From Thalassospira indica (GTDB taxonomy: Bacteria > Pseudomonadota > Alphaproteobacteria > Rhodospirillales > Thalassospiraceae): a DNA stretch of 64,000 bases. The stretch spans positions 496,001 to 560,000 of the forward strand of contig NZ_CP031555.1 of assembly GCF_003403095.1 (NCBI RefSeq), written 5' to 3'. The notes below the pieces were generated by a model. It worked only from the letters and a program-made list of their open reading frames with translations, had not been told where the DNA came from and made no database searches. The translations under genes and the position numbers were made by a program. Positions 37,084 through 46,245 of this stretch are shown in pieces (the stretch's first letter is position 1; the number at the start of each line of letters is the position of its first letter).

Positions 37084-40000
37084 TGGCCGACCTGTTTGAT
37101 TACATGGACGTGCCCGCCTATGACGAAGCCTCCTTCGCGGGGGAGGCAACGCCGCCCTCAAACCTGTTTTTCATTCCGCCCGGCGTTGCCTTTGCCGATC
37201 TGATCGCCAAACAACTGATGGCGGAAACCGCCGATCAGCCAGATACCTTGCCCGACTATGTCCTGATGGTGCCAAACCGCCGATCCGCAAAGGTCATGCG
37301 CGATGCGTTTTTGCGGCAATCACAGGGGGCGGTCACCTTGCTTCCAACCATTCGTCCGCTGGGCGAGGCGGATGAAGATGAATTGGCGATTTATGGCGCG
37401 GGCGGGGAACAGGCGGCCCTTGATCTGCCGCCGGCCATCCCCGATCTGCAGCGCAAATTGTTGCTCACCCAGCTGATCATGGGGCGTCCTGATCATCGCG
37501 GTGAAAAGCCAACTGCCGATCAGGCCGCCCGTCTTGCGGGTGAACTCGCGCGCTTTCTTGATCAGGTGCAAACCGAAAACTGTGCCTTTGACGATCTCAA
37601 GGGATTGGTGCCCGAAGAATTCGCCGAACACTGGCAGCTCACCCTCGAATTTCTGCAAATTCTCACCATCCACTGGCCGGGTATTCTTGCCGCACAGGAT
37701 GTGAGTGACCGGGCCATGCGGCGCAACGCTTTGATCAAGGCTCAGATTGACCTTTGGGCCGAAAACCCGCCCGAAACGCCCGTTCTGATTGTCGGCTCCA
37801 CCGGCCCGTTTCCGGCCTTGCGCGATTTGATGAAGGCAGTTCTCGCCATGCCACAGGGCCGCGTGGTTCTGCCCGGTCTGATGGCGGGGCTGAGTCACGA
37901 AGACTGGGCGGCGATTGCCGATGATGCTGCCCATCCACAACATCTTCTGGGCAAGACACTTGGCCATATTGGTCGCCATGCCGATAGTGTTCTGCCCTGG
38001 CCGGCCCTTGATCCCGAAAGCGATGCCACGATTGAGCGCCGCCGTCTGGCCCGCGAGGCACTACGACCTGCCAAAACCACCCATCACTGGCGCCATATCA
38101 CAGGCTTCGCCACGGATGTGATGGATGGCGTCCTGCGTGTTGATTGCTCTGGCGCACGTGAAGAGGCAACCACGATTGCGCTTATGATGCGCGAGGCGCT
38201 CGAACATCCTGAAAAGACCTGCGCACTGGTGACACCTGATCGTGGTCTTGCCCGTCGGGTGGCGACGGAACTCCGCCGGTGGGAGGTTGAAATCGACGAT
38301 TCAGCGGGCATCCCGCTGCATGACACGGCACCGGCGATCTATCTGGGCCTTGTCGTGCGCGCCGTGCAGGAAGAATTCGCCCCGGTTCCGCTTCTGGAAT
38401 TGCTCAAACACCCACTATCGGCAGCTGGCCTGCCACCCGAGACCTTCCGCGTTCTGACCCGATTGCTCGAAAAGAAAGTTCTGCGTGGCGCGCGACCCGG
38501 CCCCGGGTTGGATGGGTTGCAAACCGCCCTTGATGGCTGGTGCGAGGATACAGTTTCCCGCCTGAGTAATTCCGGATCAGACAGCGCCATTGGCCGGATT
38601 GAGCGAATTCGCGATGATCATGCGCGGCTGAGCGATCTGGTTGCCCGGTTTAAAACCTGTCTTGATTCGCTGGGCGATCTGACCGGCGATAAAACCCATG
38701 CGCCGGTTCATCTGCTGAGCTGTCATGTCACCGCGGCGGAGGCATTGGCAGCAAGCGACACCCAAACCGGTGCGGATCGCCTGTGGCGCGGCGAAGCGGG
38801 CGAGGCGCTGGCGGATTTCGTCCATGAATTGCTTAATGCGCTTTCTGACTTTGCCTCGATGCCGGGCAATCGGTATGGTGCGTTCTTGGATGCGTTGATG
38901 GCGGACCGCGCCGTGCGCCCGCGTTATGGCAAGCATCCGCGTCTGTTTATCTGGGGAACGGTCGAAGCCCAGATGCAGCAAGCCGATCTGACCATTCTGG
39001 GCGGGCTTAATGAAGGTGTCTGGCCACCCGAAGCCGGGGCCGATCCGTGGATGAGCCGCCCGATGCGGCGTAACTTCGGGCTGCCTGCCCCCGAACATCG
39101 GGTCGGGCAATCAGCCCATGATTTCCAGCAGCTGTTTTGCTCGCCCGATGTGGTGATGACCCGTGCCCTGCGTATCGAAGGCACGCCGACCGTGCCGTCC
39201 CGTTGGTTGTTACGGATTGAAAACATTCTGCGCAAATCGGGTGTTTCAATGGAAAAGCCCGATGCTGCCGAATGGCGTGCACTGGCCGATCTGATTGACG
39301 AACCGGCACCTGATATGCGTATCAAGATCGGGCGCCCGGCTGCCAAACCACCGGTATCCGCCCGCCCGGCTCGCCTGTCGGTGACCCAGATCGAAACGTG
39401 GATGCGTGATCCCTATGCGATCTATGCCCGGCATATCCTTGGCCTGCGCAAGCTTGACGGGATCGACGAAGATCCCGGTGCAGCCGATTACGGCAACCTG
39501 ATTCACGATGCCCTTGATCAGTTCATCGCCCGCCATCCTGAACATTTACCACCGGATGGCGAACATGAATTGCTGATCATTGGTCGCGATGTGTTCAAAC
39601 CGCTTGCCGCACGTCCCGGTCTTTGGGCCTTCTGGTGGCCTCGGTTCGAACGCATCGCCAAATGGTTCATCCAGACCGAAGCAGCGCGTCGCGATGCCGT
39701 GCGCAAATCCTATACCGAACAATCCGGCACCCTTGATACCAGCAGCGGTTTTCAGGTCTATGCCCGTGCCGACCGCATTGATCAGCTGCGCGACGGCGGC
39801 ATCGCGATCATTGACTATAAAACCGGCGCACCACCCAGTCAGGGCGATGTTGCCAACGGGTTTGCGCCGCAATTGCCGCTTGAAGCTGCCATTGCCGAAC
39901 AGGGTGGGTTTGGCGATGTGCCCGCCGGCCCCCCGGCCAGCATGGCGTTCTGGAAACTTTCGGGCGGGGATCCGGCAGGCGAGATTGTTGAAATCAACAC

Positions 40001-40244
40001 AGGCCGGATGAAAACGACCCCGGCCGAACTCGCCCACGCGGCGGTGGATGGTGTGAATGGGCTGGCGGCGGCCTTTGCTGATCCCGATACGCCGTATCTC
40101 AGTGTTCCGCATCCCGATCACGCGCCGAAATATTCCGACTATGTCCATCTCGCGCGCCTGCGTGAATGGATGGGCAGCGAGGATGTTGATGATAGCGCTA
40201 ACATCGAAGAAAAACAGGATGTTGGCGAAGGGGATAAGTCATGA
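37083..40244 (+). CDS. addB: Double-strand break repair protein AddB
   Basis: The 1053-residue protein resembles alphaproteobacterial AddB: a degenerate helicase N-terminal part (LMVPNRRSAKVMRDAF) and a C-terminal RecB-like nuclease motif IAIIDYKTGAPP near residue 910. It pairs with AddA to resect broken ends for RecA. ATG 37083 is used; the codon just before, TTG 37080, lies in murU. It overlaps addA by 4 bp. Confidence 0.95.
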   Translation: MADLFDYMDVPAYDEASFAGEATPPSNLFFIPPGVAFADLIAKQLMAETADQPDTLPDYVLMVPNRRSAKVMRDAFLRQSQGAVTLLPTIRPLGEADEDELAIYGAGGEQAALDLPPAIPDLQRKLLLTQLIMGRPDHRGEKPTADQAARLAGELARFLDQVQTENCAFDDLKGLVPEEFAEHWQLTLEFLQILTIHWPGILAAQDVSDRAMRRNALIKAQIDLWAENPPETPVLIVGSTGPFPALRDLMKAVLAMPQGRVVLPGLMAGLSHEDWAAIADDAAHPQHLLGKTLGHIGRHADSVLPWPALDPESDATIERRRLAREALRPAKTTHHWRHITGFATDVMDGVLRVDCSGAREEATTIALMMREALEHPEKTCALVTPDRGLARRVATELRRWEVEIDDSAGIPLHDTAPAIYLGLVVRAVQEEFAPVPLLELLKHPLSAAGLPPETFRVLTRLLEKKVLRGARPGPGLDGLQTALDGWCEDTVSRLSNSGSDSAIGRIERIRDDHARLSDLVARFKTCLDSLGDLTGDKTHAPVHLLSCHVTAAEALAASDTQTGADRLWRGEAGEALADFVHELLNALSDFASMPGNRYGAFLDALMADRAVRPRYGKHPRLFIWGTVEAQMQQADLTILGGLNEGVWPPEAGADPWMSRPMRRNFGLPAPEHRVGQSAHDFQQLFCSPDVVMTRALRIEGTPTVPSRWLLRIENILRKSGVSMEKPDAAEWRALADLIDEPAPDMRIKIGRPAAKPPVSARPARLSVTQIETWMRDPYAIYARHILGLRKLDGIDEDPGAADYGNLIHDALDQFIARHPEHLPPDGEHELLIIGRDVFKPLAARPGLWAFWWPRFERIAKWFIQTEAARRDAVRKSYTEQSGTLDTSSGFQVYARADRIDQLRDGGIAIIDYKTGAPPSQGDVANGFAPQLPLEAAIAEQGGFGDVPAGPPASMAFWKLSGGDPAGEIVEINTGRMKTTPAELAHAAVDGVNGLAAAFADPDTPYLSVPHPDHAPKYSDYVHLARLREWMGSEDVDDSANIEEKQDVGEGDKS

Positions 40245-43200
40245 CCGAAATGCGCGGAACTGATCCCAACGTCCTGCAACGAAATGCCTCTGACCCGATG
40301 GCATCGGTTTGGGTTTCGGCCTCGGCAGGGGCGGGCAAGACCAAGGTGTTGTCTGATCGTGTGTTGCGCCTGATGCTGTCGGGAACTGAGCCGCATCGCA
40401 TCCTGTGTCTGACCTTTACCAAGGCCGCCGCCGCCGAGATGGCCAACCGTGTCAATGAACGGCTGGGACTTTGGGCAACCATGGAGGATCGCGACCTTCA
40501 GGCTGATCTGGCTAATCTTGCCGGAACGGCCCCCAGTGCCGATGAAACCATCCGCGCACGGCAGCTTTTTGCCCGCGTCCTTGATGCGCCGGGTGGGATG
40601 AAAATTCAGACCATTCACGCCTTTTGTCAGTCGCTGTTGCGCCGCTTCCCGCTCGAAGCCGGTCTGGCCCCGCATTTTGAAATCATGGACGATCGCACAG
40701 CGGCCGAAACCATGGCCGATGTGCAGGAAGAGGTCCTGGCTTTCGCCCGCACCGGACGCGATGACGATCTGGCCCATGCCCTGTCGGTTGTGACCGGACA
40801 GGTCCGCGAGGGCGCCTTTGGCGAGGTCATGAGCGAACTGGCCCGTGAACGCGGGCGCCTCAAACGGATGCTCGCCAATCTGGGTGGTGCCAATCGCATG
40901 CGAGATGCGGTCTATAAGGCGCTTGGCGTGCCGGTCGGATTGGATGAAGAAACCATTCTGTCCAAGGCGCTGTCTGATGACGCCTTTGATCGCGATGGTC
41001 TGATGCGTGGGCTGGCAGCCCTTGAGGCCGGAACCAAAACCGATAAGGCGCGTGTTCCGGCACTGGCGCAATTCCTTGAAAAGACGACGGTCGAAGATCG
41101 CTTGGCGGTGTTTAACGACTATCGCAGCGTTTTTTTCACCACCGCAGGTGAACCACGTGCCAAGCTGATCACCAAGGGGGCAGCCGAAAACCATCCAATG
41201 GGGGCAGATGCGCTTGAACAGGAATGCGCGCGTCTGGTTGAGGTGGATCGTAAGCGCAAGGCCGCCGCCATGGCCGGGGCGACATCGGCCCTGATTACCA
41301 TCGGCAATGCGATGCTGGATCGCTATGCCACCAAAAAGGCGCTGCATGCCCGCCTTGATTACGATGATCTGATCCTGACCAGCTTGCAGCTTTTGCAACG
41401 TCAGGCCGGGATTGCCGGTTGGGTATTGTTCAAGCTCGATGATGGCCTTGATCACGTCCTGATTGACGAGGCGCAGGATACCAACCCCGAACAGTGGGAA
41501 GTGGTCCGCATTCTGGCCGAGGAATTCTTTATCGATGCCGGGCGCCATGCCGATAAGCCGCGCACCATCTTTGCCGTCGGCGATGCCAAACAATCGATCT
41601 ATAGCTTCCAGCGGGCCGATCCGGAAAAGTTTGCTGAAATGCGCCGCTATTTCCGCGAACGGGCGCGCGAAATCGAAGCCGACTGGCGCGAAGTGCCGAT
41701 GAACATCTCGTTCCGCTCTACCGATGCGGTACTGGGTACGGTGGATCGTGTCTTTGCCGGGCCCGTCGCACGGCAAGGGGTCGGCGATGATGGCGATGAC
41801 GTTCTGCACAGCCCGTTTCGTGTCGGGCAGGCCGGGCGGATTGAACTTTGGCCGGCCGTCGAGCCCGAAGAGCGCGCACCCGAAGACCCATGGACACCGC
41901 CAACCCGCATCGTTCGTCTGGAAGACCCGGAAATCAGATTGGCCCGCGTCATTGCCGGGCGTATCCGTCATGCGATCGATGAAAAGGAAATCCTGACATC
42001 GCGGGGGCGTCCGGTGCGGGCAGGTGATTTCATGATCCTTGTGCGCCGTCGTACCGCGTTTGTCGATGAGGTCGTCAAGGCATTGAAGGAACGCAATGTT
42101 CCGGTTGCGGGTGTTGACCGTATGCAGATCACCGATCAGCTCGCAGTGATGGATTTGGTGGCGTTCGGGCGTTTCCTGTTGATGCCCGAAGACGACCTGA
42201 CGCTGGCCGAGGTGCTTAAGAGCCCGCTGATCGGGCTTGATGACGATCAGCTGTTTGAAATTGCCCATAGCCGAACCAGAACCCTGTGGCACGCGCTGCG
42301 TGAAAAGGCTGCCATGGTCGAAGACGGATCCCCGTTTGCGCGCGCCTATGCGTTTCTGTTCAAGTGGTTGGGTAGGGTGGATTACGAACGCCCGTTCGAA
42401 CTTTATGCCGAACTGCTTGGCGGTCGGGGCGAGGAAGCCCGCGGTGTGCGTGCCCGTCTGGTTGGCCGTTTGGGCATCGAGGCTAATGATCCAATTGACG
42501 AATTCCTCAACCTTGCCATGGGCTATGAGGCCGATCACGCCCCCACCCTGCAAGGTTTCCTGCACTGGTTGATGGCAGGTGATGCCGAAATCAAACGTGA
42601 CCTTGAACAAAGCGGGCGTGATGAAGTCCGTATCATGACAGTGCATGGTGCCAAGGGCCTTCAGGCCCCCATCGTGTTCCTGCCCGATACCATGCAGGTG
42701 CCGACACAGGCGCCCAATCTGTTCTGGCAGGAAGATCGTAATCTGATGTTCTGGTTGCCGCGTGTGGCACTTGAAACCGATATTGTTGCGCGCCTGCGCG
42801 ATAATATCGCGCTCAAACGTGATCAGGAATATAACCGCCTGCTCTATGTTGCGCTGACGCGCGCCGAAGACCGGCTATATATTTGCGGCTGGCAGGGGCG
42901 GCGCAAGGCGCCGGAGCATTGTTGGTACAATCTGTGTGGCCAAGCGATGGAAGGCTACGCCAAACCGGCCCAGATTGATCTTTCGGCCTATTCCGGATCG
43001 GGCTGGGACGGGGAAGGCTGGGTGTGGGAAACTGATCAAAGCCAGGCGCCAAAACCGGATCGCAAAGATGATGTTTCGGATTCAAAACAATCGGTAAAAC
43101 GCCAATTAATTCGTGCAGTTGCGCCCACAGAATCCTTCCCGCCCAAGCCACTGGCGCCTAGTCGCCCGCTCGAAGACGAACCGGCTGTTCAATCGCCACT

Positions 43201-43705
43201 CGGCGGTGATCAGGGGCAAAGCTTCAAACGTGGCCTTCTGATTCACAAGCTTCTCGAACTTCTGCCCGATCTGCCTGAGCCGTCACGCCGCAAGGCGGCC
43301 GAACGTTTCCTTGCCCAGCCTGTCCATGCGCTTGAGGCCGACCAGCAGGTTGAAATTGCCAATGAAACGCTGGGTATTTTCGATAATCCGGCCTTCGCCC
43401 CGGTCTTTGCACCCGGATCACGGGCCGAGGTGCCATTGGTCGGCATCGTGGGCGGCGATGTAGTTTCGGCCCAGATTGACCGGCTTGTGGTGCGCGATGA
43501 TGAAGTGATGATTGTCGATTACAAAACCAATCGTCCGCCGCCGCGCGATGTCGATGATACCCCGCGCGCCTATCGCCGTCAGATGTCGATCTATCGTGCG
43601 GCGCTGGCTCAGATGTATCCGGGCAAAAAGGTCAGGTGCTTTATCCTCTGGACCAACGGGCCGTGGATGGTGGAGTTGCCCGATCATATTCTGACATTTG
43701 GTTAG
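40241..43705 (+). CDS. addA: Double-strand break repair helicase-nuclease AddA
   Basis: The 1154-residue UvrD-like helicase has Walker A SASAGAGKTKVLSDR (about 26-40), Walker B VLIDEAQDTNPEQW, the GDAKQSIYSFQRADP motif, VMTVHGAKGLQAP-type motif V (here IMTVHGAKGLQAPIV), LLYVALTRAEDRLYI, and a C-terminal nuclease EVMIVDYKTNRPPP near 1092. It is the motor and nuclease of AddAB. A very long antisense frame (40139-42646) is a shadow. Confidence 0.96.
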   Translation: MTEMRGTDPNVLQRNASDPMASVWVSASAGAGKTKVLSDRVLRLMLSGTEPHRILCLTFTKAAAAEMANRVNERLGLWATMEDRDLQADLANLAGTAPSADETIRARQLFARVLDAPGGMKIQTIHAFCQSLLRRFPLEAGLAPHFEIMDDRTAAETMADVQEEVLAFARTGRDDDLAHALSVVTGQVREGAFGEVMSELARERGRLKRMLANLGGANRMRDAVYKALGVPVGLDEETILSKALSDDAFDRDGLMRGLAALEAGTKTDKARVPALAQFLEKTTVEDRLAVFNDYRSVFFTTAGEPRAKLITKGAAENHPMGADALEQECARLVEVDRKRKAAAMAGATSALITIGNAMLDRYATKKALHARLDYDDLILTSLQLLQRQAGIAGWVLFKLDDGLDHVLIDEAQDTNPEQWEVVRILAEEFFIDAGRHADKPRTIFAVGDAKQSIYSFQRADPEKFAEMRRYFRERAREIEADWREVPMNISFRSTDAVLGTVDRVFAGPVARQGVGDDGDDVLHSPFRVGQAGRIELWPAVEPEERAPEDPWTPPTRIVRLEDPEIRLARVIAGRIRHAIDEKEILTSRGRPVRAGDFMILVRRRTAFVDEVVKALKERNVPVAGVDRMQITDQLAVMDLVAFGRFLLMPEDDLTLAEVLKSPLIGLDDDQLFEIAHSRTRTLWHALREKAAMVEDGSPFARAYAFLFKWLGRVDYERPFELYAELLGGRGEEARGVRARLVGRLGIEANDPIDEFLNLAMGYEADHAPTLQGFLHWLMAGDAEIKRDLEQSGRDEVRIMTVHGAKGLQAPIVFLPDTMQVPTQAPNLFWQEDRNLMFWLPRVALETDIVARLRDNIALKRDQEYNRLLYVALTRAEDRLYICGWQGRRKAPEHCWYNLCGQAMEGYAKPAQIDLSAYSGSGWDGEGWVWETDQSQAPKPDRKDDVSDSKQSVKRQLIRAVAPTESFPPKPLAPSRPLEDEPAVQSPLGGDQGQSFKRGLLIHKLLELLPDLPEPSRRKAAERFLAQPVHALEADQQVEIANETLGIFDNPAFAPVFAPGSRAEVPLVGIVGGDVVSAQIDRLVVRDDEVMIVDYKTNRPPPRDVDDTPRAYRRQMSIYRAALAQMYPGKKVRCFILWTNGPWMVELPDHILTFG

Positions 43706-43867
43706 AGAACCGACTCTGCGGAACGCCTGCTTTGGCGACGGTTGGTTTCGCGCGGATCGCCCAATGCGCTTGACGTTTGGGTTCGTGCTGCCTACCTTGG
43801 CCTCATAAAGCGGATCGAGGTTTGCGGGTTCGCCCGCCTTGCCTCGTAACAACTAGGATCTGAAAGT

Positions 43868-44188
43868 ATGACCACGATTAAAGTTTCCGACGGTTCGTTT
43901 GATACCGACGTTCTGGGTTCCAACGACCCGGTTTTGGTCGATTTCTGGGCTGAGTGGTGCGGTCCGTGCAAACAGATTGCCCCATATCTCGATGAAATCG
44001 CTGGTGAACTGGGCGGCAAGCTCAAGATCGCCAAGGTGAATATCGACGAAAACCCGAACACCCCGGCGAAATACGGTGTTCGTGGTATTCCGACCCTGAT
44101 GATCTTCAAGGGTGGTGAAGTCGCGGCGATGAAAGTCGGCGCCCTTCCGAAAAGCGCTCTTGTCGACTGGATCAACCAGTCGATCTGA
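43868..44188 (+). CDS. trxA: Thioredoxin
   Basis: The 106-residue protein has the redox site [14 protein letters not shown] and the cis-Pro segment [13 protein letters not shown]. It is the standard cytoplasmic thioredoxin. It follows addA after 162 bp, probably with its own promoter, and ends at a strong terminator. Confidence 0.97.
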   Translation: MTTIKVSDGSFDTDVLGSNDPVLVDFWAEWCGPCKQIAPYLDEIAGELGGKLKIAKVNIDENPNTPAKYGVRGIPTLMIFKGGEVAAMKVGALPKSALVDWINQSI

Positions 44189-44211
44189 TCTTCATCGATC
44201 ACAGAATACGA

Positions 44212-44246
44212 AAAAGGGGCAGGCTGAATATCAGCCTGCCCCTTTT
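44212..44246. terminator. Bidirectional terminator between trxA and the chemoreceptor gene
   Basis: A perfect 16-bp stem, AAAAGGGGCAGGCTGA with TCAGCCTGCCCCTTTT and loop ATA, serves the convergent genes on both sides. Confidence 0.93.
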
Positions 44247-44283
44247 CATTTGATGTCCTTAGGTACTTCAGCGGGCTGGTATT

Positions 44284-45969
44284 TTATGCGGCCCTGATAT
44301 CCTTCAGGAATTCCTGAATTTGGCTGAGCAGCACTTGTGACTTATCGGTCATGCTGTCAGATGCCTGCAGGACTTCATTGGATGCCTGACGTTCTTCCTC
44401 GGCAGATTCGCGAAGACCAACGACGTTGTGCGCCACCTCTTTCGTGCCCGATGCTGCCTCGGCTACATTGCGCGCAATTTCGCCAGTTGCCGCATCCTGT
44501 TCACTGACCGCAGCCGCAATTCCGCCCGCCACTTCATTAAGCTCTTTCATGCGTCCGGAAAGGTGTTCAATCGCACCAAGTGCACTTTGCGTGCTTTCCT
44601 GAATGCCACTGATGTGCCCGGCGATGTCTTCGGTCGCATTGGTGGTTTGGTTGGCAAGGTTTTTGACCTCGGCCGCAACCACGGCAAAGCCTTTGCCAGC
44701 TTCACCGGCACGGGCCGCCTCAATCGTGGCGTTAAGTGCCAGAAGGTTGGTCTGCTCGGCAATCGACTGGATCAGTTCGACCACTTCACCGATTTTGTCC
44801 GATGCATTGGCAAGCTCGGCAAAGATATTGCTGGCATCATCTGCCTCATCTGCGCCGGACTGTGCAATTTCCGAACTGCGTGAAACCTGCAGGGTGATTT
44901 CGTCAATCGCCGCTGCCAATTGCTCTGCCGCGGCGGCAACGGTGTCGACATTGGTTGCCGCCTGTTCTGTTGCGGCCGCCACTGTGGCTGCTTTGCTGGT
45001 GGTTTCATCAGACTGACCGGCCATTTCCGATGCAGTGCTGCGCAGTTGCGTAAGCGCCGCGTTGACGACCGCCAGATTGCTTTCGACGTCGCTTTCAAAC
45101 TGCTTGATGCGCTGATCGATTTTCTCGGCCCGTTCGATCTGTGTCCGATTGGCCGCTTCCTGTTCCTGCTGCAGACGGTCAGCTTTCTCGCGGTTTTCCC
45201 GGAAAACTTCCAAGGCACGGGCAAGGTCACCAATTTCGTCCTTGCGATCTTTGCCCTCGGTTTGAATGGCAATATCGCCTTCTGCGACCCGCGACAGGGC
45301 TGCGGTGATGCTGCGCATCGGTGCGGTTGTGCTTTTTTCAATGGCAAAGCCAAGGCCGCCAATGACGACAAGAACAGCAACAAAGACAATGATGCCGTTC
45401 GTGGTGCTTTGCCAGAACGCGGCCATGACATCGTCCATATAGACACCAGCCGAAACAACCATATCCCAGTCGCCAACTGCCTTTGCATATCCCAGTTTTG
45501 GCGTGATCTCTTTGTTTTCAGGGTGCGGCCAAACATAATTGACGTAACCGCCTTCGGGGTTGCGTGCTGCTTCGACCAAATCGACAACCGGCGTTGCACC
45601 AGTCGGGTCTTTAACCGTCGAGACCGGTTTGCCATTCAGTGACGCATTGATCGGATGCATCAGCATCTTGCCATCAAGGCTTGCAACAAACACATAGTTC
45701 TGACCATCGAAGCGCTGCGCTTTGACCATTTCCAAGGCAAGTTTTTGGGCTTCATCTTCTGAGATCTCCCCTTGCTCCGCGCGCTTGGCAAAATCATCAA
45801 TGATCGATGCCGATTGATCGATGACAAATCGCAAGGTTTGCTCGCGATCCTTGATCATGGTCGTGTAGAGCGAATAGAGGTCAATAATCGACACTGCCGC
45901 AAGTGCCAACGCGACGAGGATCATGACGCCGCGTAGTTTCCACGCGAAAGAGAAGTCTGAGAGTTTCAT
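44284..45969 (-). CDS. Methyl-accepting chemotaxis protein with single Cache domain
   Basis: The 561-residue protein has two membrane helices (about 11-33 and 188-208) flanking a periplasmic sCache_2 domain with [20 protein letters not shown] and [15 protein letters not shown] domain (about 210-265) and a long cytoplasmic signalling coiled coil follow, with the hairpin tip [20 protein letters not shown]. sCache_2 receptors often sense small organic acids; the ligand here is unknown. It ends in LQDIRAA without a CheR pentapeptide. It appears monocistronic. Confidence 0.95.
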   Translation of the reverse strand: MKLSDFSFAWKLRGVMILVALALAAVSIIDLYSLYTTMIKDREQTLRFVIDQSASIIDDFAKRAEQGEISEDEAQKLALEMVKAQRFDGQNYVFVASLDGKMLMHPINASLNGKPVSTVKDPTGATPVVDLVEAARNPEGGYVNYVWPHPENKEITPKLGYAKAVGDWDMVVSAGVYMDDVMAAFWQSTTNGIIVFVAVLVVIGGLGFAIEKSTTAPMRSITAALSRVAEGDIAIQTEGKDRKDEIGDLARALEVFRENREKADRLQQEQEAANRTQIERAEKIDQRIKQFESDVESNLAVVNAALTQLRSTASEMAGQSDETTSKAATVAAATEQAATNVDTVAAAAEQLAAAIDEITLQVSRSSEIAQSGADEADDASNIFAELANASDKIGEVVELIQSIAEQTNLLALNATIEAARAGEAGKGFAVVAAEVKNLANQTTNATEDIAGHISGIQESTQSALGAIEHLSGRMKELNEVAGGIAAAVSEQDAATGEIARNVAEAASGTKEVAHNVVGLRESAEEERQASNEVLQASDSMTDKSQVLLSQIQEFLKDIRAA

Positions 45970-46172
45970 GACGCACCTGTTAATTGTTTTGTTGTTCCGT
46001 CGACGTCATTTGATGCGAACGGTAACCAGGTGCTTAAATTGCGTTTCCCGCAATGGTAGTCGTTGATTTATGCCAAGTAGCCTCGGTCAATGTGTCATAA
46101 GCACTTGATAAAAAAGAAAAATTAATTTTAATAATGCTAATAATATGCACCCGTGGGTTGTTTTCAAAAACT

Positions 46173-46205
46173 AAAACCCCCACCGAAAGGGCGGGGGTTT
46201 TTATA
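46173..46205 (-). terminator. ftsK terminator
   Basis: AAAACCCCC and GGGGGTTTT flank a GAAA-capped inner stem (CC/GG with one mismatch). It lies about 40 bp after the ftsK stop on the minus strand. Confidence 0.8.
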
Positions 46206-46245
46206 CTTTTTGGTCATTTGTGACCGGTTTTCGAGTCTGTTTAGA

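Noticed and set aside
40139..42646. 835-codon open frame antisense to addA and the end of addB
   Set aside because: It lies opposite well-conserved AddA motifs; its sequence has no recognisable domain. Long antisense frames are expected opposite GC-rich codons.
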